Positions 57,631 through 64,000 of a stretch of DNA of 64,000 bases are shown piece after piece. A program made the position numbers and the translations under genes. How positions within the stretch are numbered: the first letter of the stretch is position 1; every line of letters starts with the position of its first letter. The notes beneath the pieces are model-generated. The model ran no database searches. It was not told the DNA's origin and saw nothing but the letters and a program-made list of their open reading frames with translations. Location: positions 62,001-126,000 of the forward strand of contig NZ_JAGFNU010000002.1 of the NCBI RefSeq assembly GCF_018457175.1, read 5' to 3'. Source of the DNA: Pseudohalocynthiibacter aestuariivivens (GTDB lineage Bacteria; Pseudomonadota; Alphaproteobacteria; Rhodobacterales; Rhodobacteraceae).

Positions 57631-60399
57631 TTAGCTTTCTTCGACGATTTCTGCGTCTTCAATTTCTGCGTCATCGTCATCAGATTCATCTGCGTTCTGC
57701 TCGGCAATCCAAGCGACCGACACCACGTGTTCGCCCTTTGCCGTATCAAACACCTTGACGCCACCAGCACTGCGTGAACGGAAAGAAATTCCATCAACCG
57801 GGCAGCGAATTGACTGGCCGGTGGAGGTGGCGAGCATGATCTGGTCTTCCATATCAACAGGGAAGGAAGCAACCAGTGCGCCGCCGCGCATTGCTTTGTC
57901 CATCGCCGCTACACCCATGCCGCCACGGCCACGCACGGGGTAATCATGGGACGACGAAATCTTGCCAGCGCCTTTTGCGGTTATCGTCAAAATCAGGTCT
58001 TCAGCGGCTGCCATTTCCTCATAGCGTTCCTGGGTAATTGCAGCATTTTCAACGGTTTCTTCGTCGTCAGCTTCCATTTCCTCGGTTACACCTGCCGCAG
58101 CACGGCGCTTTTTAAGGTAAGCAACACGTTCTTCAGAAGTTGCTTCGAAATGACGAACGACAGACATAGACACGACCTTGTCCGTGCCCGTCAGCCTAAC
58201 ACCACGAACCCCTGTCGATTTACGGCCTTTGAACACACGTACCGCCGTTGTGCTGAACCGGATCGCCCTGCCAGAACTTGTCATCAGCATAACATCGTCA
58301 TCTTCGCTACAGATCCGGGCATTTACCATTTCAACGCCTTCAGGTAAATCCATCGCGATTTTGCCGTTCGAGCGAACATTGGTGAAATCGCTGAGTGCGT
58401 TGCGACGAACGTTTCCTGCAGTGGTCGCGAATACAACCTGCAGGTTTTCCCAATCGTCCTCTGGCACGTCGACGGGCATGATTGCTGCGATCGATACCTT
58501 AGGAGGAATTGGCAGGATGTTCACAATCGCCTTGCCTTTGGTGTTCCGCCCACCTTGGGGCAGGCGCCAGGTCTTGAGCTTGTAGACCATACCGTCTGTG
58601 GTGAAGAACAGCAGTTGCGTATGGGTATTGGCGACAAAGAGGTTTGTAACAACGTCGTCCTGCTTGGTGGCCATCCCGGCAAGCCCCTTGCCACCACGAC
58701 GCTGCGCGCGGAAATCGACCAAAGGTGTACGCTTGATATATCCGCCCGAAGTAATGGTGACGACCATGTCTTCCTTTTCGATCAGGTCTTCGTCTTCCAT
58801 ATCGCCGGACCAGTCGACAATTTGTGTCCTGCGGGGCACGGCAAATTGATCGCGCACTTCTTGCAATTCATCACTGATGATTGCCATGATGCGTTCGCGA
58901 GACCGCAGAATATCAAGATATTCCCTGATGTTAGCTGCAAGTGTCTGAAGTTCGCCGGTTACTTCCTTGACACCCAGAGCGGTCAGCCTTTGCAGACGTA
59001 GTTCAAGAATGGCGCGTGCCTGAATTTCGCTCAGGTTGTAAGTGCCGTCATCATTCGCAGTATGGGTCGGGTCATCAATGAGGGCGATGTATTCCAGAAT
59101 GTCTTTCGCAGGCCAGCGACGTGTCATCAACTTTAGCCGCGCCTCCGCCGGATCAGCAGATGTCCTGATGGCCGCGACAATCTCATCAACATTGGTAACG
59201 GCAACTGCAAGGCCACAAAGAACATGGCTGCGTTCGCGTGCTTTGCGCAGCTCAAATGCGGTGCGGCGTGCGACAACTTCTTCCCGGAAATCTATGAAAG
59301 ATGTAAGAAATTTCCGTAGGGTCAGTTGTTCGGGCCGACCACCGTTAAGGGCAAGCATATTGCAGCCGAAATAGGTTTGCATCGGCGTAAAACGGAACAG
59401 TTGATTCAAGACAACCTCAGCCGTCGCATCACGCTTTAGTTCGACAACAACCCTGACACCATTCCGGTCCGATTCATCCTGAACGTGGCTGACACCTTCG
59501 ATCTTTTTGTCGCGCACCATTTCGGCGATCTTTTCGATCATCGAAGCTTTGTTTACCTGATAGGGGATCTCGTCCAGAATTATGGCGTATCGATCTTTTC
59601 TGATCTCTTCGAAGCGTGTTTTCGCCCGGATAATCACTGATCCGCGGCCTTCAAGATAGGCTTTGCGCGCGCCAGCCCGCCCGAGCATGATACCGCCGGT
59701 CGGAAAATCCGGCCCCGGAACATAGTTGATCAGTTGCTCAGATGTCAGATCGGGGTCTTCGATCAACGCCAGGGTTGCATCAATGACTTCGCCTAAATTA
59801 TGCGGAGGGATGTTGGTGGCCATACCAACCGCAATCCCGCCAGCCCCGTTGACGAGCATGTTCGGGAAGCGGGATGGCAGAACTGTAGGTTCGCGGTCTT
59901 TGCCATCGTAGTTGTCCTGAAAATCGACGGTGTCTTTATCGATATCCGCCAGAACAAAGGCAGCGGGTTTATCCATTCGAACTTCGGTGTACCGCATCGC
60001 GGCGGCGTTATCGCCGTCCATCGATCCAAAGTTTCCTTGCCCGTCAAGCAACGGCAGCGACATCGAAAAATCCTGCGCCATCCGGACCAACGCGTCATAA
60101 ATCGCAGAGTCACCATGTGGGTGGTATTTACCCATGACATCACCCACGGGGCGGGCTGATTTGCGATAGGACTTGTCGTGAGTGTTGCCCGTTTCATACA
60201 TCGCATAAAGAATGCGCCGGTGAACCGGTTTCAGACCGTCCCGTAAGTCAGGAATAGCGCGGGAAACGATCACACTCATCGCATAGTCGAGGTATGATTT
60301 CCGCATCTCGTCAGAGATCGAAATCACAGGGCCGTCATGTACAGCGCGTGGTGTCGGAGTTTCTTCTTTGTTTTCAGGAGTTTCCGGAGTATCGTTCAC
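57631..60399 (-). CDS. gyrA: DNA gyrase subunit A
   Basis: 922 residues from GTG 60399. The reading frame stays open to 60474, but a likely promoter (60445-60474) overlaps that extension. The breakage-reunion domain has [20 protein letters not shown], the quinolone-region [20 protein letters not shown] with wild-type Ser and Asp, and the catalytic Tyr137 in [10 protein letters not shown]. The C-terminal beta-pinwheel includes QRRGGKG, the GyrA box. An acidic C-terminal tail ends the protein ([15 protein letters not shown]). It introduces negative supercoils with GyrB. Confidence 0.95.
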   Translation of the reverse strand: MNDTPETPENKEETPTPRAVHDGPVISISDEMRKSYLDYAMSVIVSRAIPDLRDGLKPVHRRILYAMYETGNTHDKSYRKSARPVGDVMGKYHPHGDSAIYDALVRMAQDFSMSLPLLDGQGNFGSMDGDNAAAMRYTEVRMDKPAAFVLADIDKDTVDFQDNYDGKDREPTVLPSRFPNMLVNGAGGIAVGMATNIPPHNLGEVIDATLALIEDPDLTSEQLINYVPGPDFPTGGIMLGRAGARKAYLEGRGSVIIRAKTRFEEIRKDRYAIILDEIPYQVNKASMIEKIAEMVRDKKIEGVSHVQDESDRNGVRVVVELKRDATAEVVLNQLFRFTPMQTYFGCNMLALNGGRPEQLTLRKFLTSFIDFREEVVARRTAFELRKARERSHVLCGLAVAVTNVDEIVAAIRTSADPAEARLKLMTRRWPAKDILEYIALIDDPTHTANDDGTYNLSEIQARAILELRLQRLTALGVKEVTGELQTLAANIREYLDILRSRERIMAIISDELQEVRDQFAVPRRTQIVDWSGDMEDEDLIEKEDMVVTITSGGYIKRTPLVDFRAQRRGGKGLAGMATKQDDVVTNLFVANTHTQLLFFTTDGMVYKLKTWRLPQGGRNTKGKAIVNILPIPPKVSIAAIMPVDVPEDDWENLQVVFATTAGNVRRNALSDFTNVRSNGKIAMDLPEGVEMVNARICSEDDDVMLMTSSGRAIRFSTTAVRVFKGRKSTGVRGVRLTGTDKVVSMSVVRHFEATSEERVAYLKKRRAAAGVTEEMEADDEETVENAAITQERYEEMAAAEDLILTITAKGAGKISSSHDYPVRGRGGMGVAAMDKAMRGGALVASFPVDMEDQIMLATSTGQSIRCPVDGISFRSRSAGGVKVFDTAKGEHVVSVAWIAEQNADESDDDDAEIEDAEIVEES

Positions 60400-60444
60400 G
60401 TGGATAACCGCTCTTTTCTGGGTGTTCTGTATTTTGTTGCAGCG

Positions 60445-60474
60445 ACTATACAGGAGGGTCGATATGGTGTGCAA
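60445..60474 (-). promoter_or_regulatory. Probable gyrA promoter
   Basis: On the minus strand TTGCAC (60469-60474) and TATAGT (60445-60450) are 18 bp apart, a good sigma-70-type pair. Initiation near 60438 gives a leader of about 40 bases to the GTG at 60399. Confidence 0.5.
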
Positions 60475-60590
60475 TGGTCCATACGTGTTGCATTTGTCAG
60501 CACTAGCGGAAGACTGCTAACAGCTTGTTTTTATTGAAAAGTAATTCAACTGTGCCAATATAAAAATAATAAAAACGTAAGAGGCAGAAT

Positions 60591-60860
60591 ATGGAACATT
60601 CAGAAGCTGAATTAATGCTGAAGGGCTATGGGTTGACCACGGCAGAATTATTCTACCGAATGCCCGACTTTCAGAACGTTTTGAACAGCTATATCTGGCA
60701 GGAATATGACCTTGCGCCAGACCATCCAAAGCTGTTTGAGTTTATCGAATTCTGGCAGGATGAGATAGAAGGGCCACTTCACTCCGTCAGGTTTACCCAT
60801 CGTAAATTGATTGCATCAGGCGAATGGCAAAATGTCGTGGGAGAGTTCAAACTACACTAG
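60591..60860 (+). CDS. Usg family protein
   Basis: 89 residues, the full length of the family. The sequence MEHSEAELMLKGYGLTTAEL, then FYRMPDFQNVLNSYIWQEYDLAPDHP and FIEFWQDEIEGPLHSVRFTH is typical of Usg proteins of alphaproteobacteria. The name comes from a gene upstream of trpF in older literature; the biochemical function is unknown. A GAGG ribosome site precedes ATG 60591. The gene lies between divergent gyrA and a convergent transporter gene. Confidence 0.88.
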   Translation: MEHSEAELMLKGYGLTTAELFYRMPDFQNVLNSYIWQEYDLAPDHPKLFEFIEFWQDEIEGPLHSVRFTHRKLIASGEWQNVVGEFKLH

Positions 60861-60886
60861 GTGGTCAGAGTATGATCCACGTCTTC

Positions 60887-61744
60887 TTACCGCTGACGCA
60901 GCAGAACGACTGTGTTCGAAATTGCAAGCGCCGCGATAACAACCGCACCGCCTGAAAGCGCCCAGATTCCCGGATTTTCACCCAGTATGGCCCAGGCCAG
61001 CAGGGGTGCCAGAACGGATTCCAGCAGGATCAGTAACCCAACCTCTGCCGAGGTGATGTAACGCGGGCCAAGCGCGAGAAGGCTGGCGCTGACGACAATA
61101 AAACAGCCATGAAACGCGACCAGCCCCCATTGCGCATCAGGTACGGACAACGGGTTAACAATCAGCAACAAGATTAACGAAGCCCCGATATAGGCCAGAG
61201 GCACGGCTGGAACCATTGATACCTGTTTCACACGCCTCGCGGCAGTCAGACCCGCTGCGAACACTGCAGATACCCCAAGAGCCATTAAGTCACCGCTCCA
61301 GTGGGCCCCTTCGGTTTCGCCCGAGCCATAGCCGATGATTGCAAGTCCAACCGCGACGGCTGCCATGGTCACAATCATGCGCTGCCTGATTGGCTCTCCA
61401 AGGAAGACGCGGCTATAAATCGCTGCAAATACAGGCAAGGACGCGATGATGAACACAACGTTTGCAATGCTCGTCATACTGATAGCAAGCACGAACATCG
61501 TCCCGCTACAACCTAGCGCCAGGATATAGATCAGACCGTAGCGGCCAGTGCCAAGCAATGCCTTGATTGGCTGTATTCCTTGAAAGAACAGAACACCAAG
61601 CAGAATTACGCACCCGGAAATCATTCCACGCCAGAAGGCAATGACCAAGGGTTCTGCATCGATCAGCCGTACAAATAGTGCGTCAGGCACCACAAACAGC
61701 ACGCCCAAGCATGTAATCAGCAGCCCTTTGGTCTGGTCGGTCAT
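60887..61744 (-). CDS. DMT superfamily (EamA) transporter
   Basis: 285 residues with ten predicted membrane helices in two EamA repeats (about 1-135 and 150-285), for example ITCLGVLFVVPDALFVRLID and ILLESVLAPLLAWAILGENPG with the C-terminal EamA hallmark glutamate and proline. Such proteins export amino acids or related metabolites. It lies 93 bp downstream of the ornithine cyclodeaminase gene on the same strand, so a link with arginine metabolism is possible but not shown. Confidence 0.88.
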   Translation of the reverse strand: MTDQTKGLLITCLGVLFVVPDALFVRLIDAEPLVIAFWRGMISGCVILLGVLFFQGIQPIKALLGTGRYGLIYILALGCSGTMFVLAISMTSIANVVFIIASLPVFAAIYSRVFLGEPIRQRMIVTMAAVAVGLAIIGYGSGETEGAHWSGDLMALGVSAVFAAGLTAARRVKQVSMVPAVPLAYIGASLILLLIVNPLSVPDAQWGLVAFHGCFIVVSASLLALGPRYITSAEVGLLILLESVLAPLLAWAILGENPGIWALSGGAVVIAALAISNTVVLLRQR

Positions 61745-61837
61745 TTAGTTCTGCACCTTAGAGGCAACGACTGCCTTTGTTTACAGCGGCAATACATATC
61801 GCTCGTAGGGTGTCAGATGACCGGTATCAAGCCGCTT

Positions 61838-62890
61838 CTACGACTTTGCGCGCTGCACCATGCCAAACAGATCACGCGGATCATCCGGATCAGCGACCAT
61901 ATCCAGTTTTTGATAAAGACCGGTTTCTTCCAGTTTGGACCGAATGTAGCGAAGCGCAGAAAAATCTTCGATCGCAAAACCAACACCGTCAAACAGGGTA
62001 ATTTGCCTGTTGTCGCGACGCCCCTGAACTTCACCATTGATGACCTGCCACATTTCCGTGACCGGATAATCCTCATCCAATTGCTGGATTTCACCTTCGA
62101 TGCGAGTTTGTGGTGGAAATTCCACAAAGATATCAGAGCGTAACAGGATATCTTTATGCAGTTCTGTCTTGCCGGGGCAATCCCCACCGATTGCGTTGAT
62201 ATGGACACCCGCACCAACCATGTTGTCAGTCAGAATTGTAGCATATTGTTTGTCTGCAGTGCAGGTCGTGATGATTGCGGCACCTTCGATCGCGTCTTCT
62301 GGCGTGCGGCAGGCCGTAACCGACAAACCCCAGCCTTCCAGGTTTTGCATCGCTTTTTTTGTCGCTGCGGGGTCAATGTCATACAGGCGAACAGACGAGA
62401 TGCCGCAAATCGCCTTGAACGCCAGCGCCTGAAATTCTGACTGCGCGCCATTTCCGATCATCGCCATTGTCTTTGATCCCTTTGGTGCCAGATGCTTAGC
62501 GACCATTGCGGATGTTGCGGCGGTGCGAAGGGCCGTCAAGACAGTCATTTCAGAAAGCAGCACCGGATAGCCCGTTCCGACGTCTGCCAGCAATCCAAAT
62601 GCAGTCACCGTTTGCAGGCCCTCTTTCATATTTTTCGGGTGACCGTTTACGTACTTGAACCCATAAACTTCGCCGTCAGACGTTGGCATCAGCTCAATTA
62701 CGCCTTCAGCGGAATGCGAGGCGACGCGAGGGGTTTTGTCAAAAAGTTCCCACCGGCGAAAATCATCTTCTATGTATTCTGCCAGATCACGAAGCATATT
62801 TTCGAGGCCTATTCGATGCACGATTTCCATCATATTCGCAACGCTGACGAAAGGAACAAAGGCAAGACTGGAGGGTTTTGGAGCGGTCAT
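61838..62890 (-). CDS. Ornithine cyclodeaminase
   Basis: 350 residues of the OCD/mu-crystallin family. The substrate Lys is in VYGFKYVNGHPKNMKEGLQ (about 71-89), and the NAD motif is MAMIGNGAQSEFQALAFKA (about 142-160). Other family blocks are GAGVHINAIGGDCPGKTELH and DIFVEFPPQTRIEGEIQQL. It converts ornithine to proline and ammonia with catalytic NAD. It is 15 bp downstream of the citrulline hydrolase gene, and an arginase precedes that, so the operon takes arginine and citrulline through ornithine to proline. Confidence 0.9.
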   Translation of the reverse strand: MTAPKPSSLAFVPFVSVANMMEIVHRIGLENMLRDLAEYIEDDFRRWELFDKTPRVASHSAEGVIELMPTSDGEVYGFKYVNGHPKNMKEGLQTVTAFGLLADVGTGYPVLLSEMTVLTALRTAATSAMVAKHLAPKGSKTMAMIGNGAQSEFQALAFKAICGISSVRLYDIDPAATKKAMQNLEGWGLSVTACRTPEDAIEGAAIITTCTADKQYATILTDNMVGAGVHINAIGGDCPGKTELHKDILLRSDIFVEFPPQTRIEGEIQQLDEDYPVTEMWQVINGEVQGRRDNRQITLFDGVGFAIEDFSALRYIRSKLEETGLYQKLDMVADPDDPRDLFGMVQRAKS

Positions 62891-62905
62891 TGGTTTATCC
62901 GTATT

Positions 62906-63844
62906 TTAGGCAGCTTTGGCTTCAAAGGTGCGGCGTGCAAGGTGAACGCCAGCGATCATGCAGCGTACAGATCCCCCGGCGGTTTCAATGGTTGGAATGC
63001 AAAGCGGAAGAAGACTGGCAGAGCGTTCAATCACGGCAAGCTGATCTTCATGCAGTGCCTTGAGTGCGCGTTCTGACAAAGCAAGAACGCGACCTGCATT
63101 TCCTGTCAGTTCTATAGCGTTGCCTGCAAACTCAGATATTTGCCTTGTGCTTAGCGCAATCACTTCGCGGTCAGTTTCGCGCAGGCGGCTCTCGACAGTG
63201 TGCCGACGCTCTTCAGATGTGATCATTTCAAGCCCAACCATCGCAAAATCGGTTGCGATCCCCATCAAGACGTTGGTGTGGTACACCGCACACCCAGACG
63301 CGTCAGTCGCATCAAATGCGATTGGTTCAAAGTTAAAATGGGTACAAAACCGTTCAAGCAAAACAGGATCTGCGCGGTTCGATTTTGCGACATAGGCGAC
63401 ACGACCAATGTGATCAAGCACCATGGCACCCGTTCCTTCAAGGGCCAGCCCATCTTGTTCAAGTCCGGAATAATCTATCACGTCCTGTACACGATAGTCG
63501 CGCTTTAGAAGGTCGATGACATCCCAGCGTCTTTCCCTGCGACGGTTCTCTGCAAACATCGGGTAAACAGCGATGTGGCCCCCCGTATGGGTTGAGAACC
63601 AGTTGTTTGGGAACACGGAATCGGGCGTGTTCGCGTCGCCGTGATCATCAAAGTCATGCACGCATACACCGCATTCCAGTAGCCTTGAAACTGCTTCGTC
63701 AAACTCTGCACGCGCCATCTCGGAAACTTTTTCAGCAGAGTGATTTGTTGCGGTTTGAAACGCGTTATCGCTGCGGGTTTCCGGGTTTGACTGAAACGCA
63801 TGGGGCCGGATCATCACAACAGAAGAAGGGGCCTGCAGTGACAT
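62906..63844 (-). CDS. ctlX: Citrulline hydrolase CtlX (amidinotransferase/dimethylargininase fold)
   Basis: 312 residues from ATG 63844. The guanidino-modifying fold is shown by DSVFPNNWFSTH (about 75-86), LEGTGAMVLDH (about 136-146), the catalytic His in VYHTNVLMGI (about 190) and the catalytic Cys in AGGSVRCMIAGVHL near the C-terminus. Full-length relatives called CtlX hydrolyse citrulline to ornithine; arginine deiminase-like activity is the alternative. Its start overlaps the arginase stop as TGATG. Confidence 0.88.
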   Translation of the reverse strand: MSLQAPSSVVMIRPHAFQSNPETRSDNAFQTATNHSAEKVSEMARAEFDEAVSRLLECGVCVHDFDDHGDANTPDSVFPNNWFSTHTGGHIAVYPMFAENRRRERRWDVIDLLKRDYRVQDVIDYSGLEQDGLALEGTGAMVLDHIGRVAYVAKSNRADPVLLERFCTHFNFEPIAFDATDASGCAVYHTNVLMGIATDFAMVGLEMITSEERRHTVESRLRETDREVIALSTRQISEFAGNAIELTGNAGRVLALSERALKALHEDQLAVIERSASLLPLCIPTIETAGGSVRCMIAGVHLARRTFEAKAA

Positions 63845-64000
63845 CAATAGCTCCGTGTAGGTCTGTCAAAGACGCGACGACCCAAAAGTGAGGCTGTAAG
63901 CTCGACCATAAGGTTCGCTGTACGGCCGCGTTCATCAAGAAACGGGTTCAACTCTACCAGATCAAGCGAGGTTACGCGTTCACTGTCATGAAGCAGTTCC
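63844..64000 (-). CDS. Arginase (partial, N-terminal part off the right edge)
   Basis: Only the last 51 residues are visible: ERVTSLDLVELNPFLDERGR, then TANLMVELTASLLGRRVFDR and a short tail. SLDLVELNPFLDERGRTA is the C-terminal signature of arginase/RocF. It hydrolyses arginine to ornithine and urea. Its stop codon overlaps the ctlX start, which places it first among the visible genes of the arginine-ornithine operon. The metal ligands lie outside the window. Confidence 0.85.
   Translation of the reverse strand, partial: ELLHDSERVTSLDLVELNPFLDERGRTANLMVELTASLLGRRVFDRPTRSY

Noticed and set aside
60464-60520. 18-codon peptide with a strong AGGAGGG site on the plus strand upstream of usg
   Set aside because: The apparent ribosome site is the reverse of the spacer in the predicted gyrA promoter, and no attenuator structure follows it.

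Overview
The window looks like chromosome of an alphaproteobacterium of the order Rhodobacterales, probably of the Roseobacter group. The evidence is the gene content and order: a sciP-ctrA pair with a CtrA half-site in front, a DUF853 HerA-like ATPase, an IalB-family protein, a Usg protein, a TrmFO/GluQRS pair, the uppS-cdsA-dxr-rseP-bamA-skp-fabZ-lpxA-lpxI-lpxB envelope operon with LpxI rather than LpxH, and an interspersed repeat of the type seen in Rhodobacteraceae. I see no insertion sequence, prophage, CRISPR array, rRNA or tRNA gene.

Layout. 1-9.3 kb is an accessory, regulator-rich region. It holds a partial homocysteine S-methyltransferase divergent from a TetR regulator, a DUF1330 protein divergent from an HxlR regulator, and an amine-catabolism locus. 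That locus has a three-subunit flavin/iron-sulfur dehydrogenase plus RidA on the minus strand, facing away from a large kinase-M23-aminotransferase fusion on the plus strand. 9.3-17.5 kb carries cell-wall and lipid A genes (DUF882 protein, L,D-transpeptidase, lpxD, a dedicated ACP and ketosynthase), a decayed SnoaL-like pseudogene, ialB and the HerA-like ATPase. 17.6-24.7 kb carries a CorC-type protein, xerD with two uncharacterised upstream genes, aroKB, ssb and a lytic transglycosylase. 24.8-32 kb is a complete family-5 (peptide/opine type) ABC importer with an AraC regulator. 32.1-46.3 kb runs from miaA through pyrH-frr to the envelope operon and ends in mnmA. 46.4-52.1 kb has sciP, ctrA, ligA, recG and a tiny membrane protein. 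52.3-60.4 kb has a soluble chemoreceptor, an IscU-like scaffold, hisI, gluQRS, a methyltransferase, trmFO and gyrA. 60.6-64 kb has usg, a DMT exporter and an arginine/citrulline/ornithine catabolic operon (ocd, ctlX, arginase) that runs off the right edge.

Most of the window is conserved housekeeping sequence. The parts most worth attention are the uncharacterised amine-degradation locus with its triple-domain fusion (2.8-9.2 kb), the ACP/ketosynthase pair behind lpxD, several membrane proteins of 40-44 residues found between longer genes, a SnoaL-like pseudogene with an internal deletion, and several strong inverted repeats. Function calls rest on motifs recognised by eye; no database search was run.
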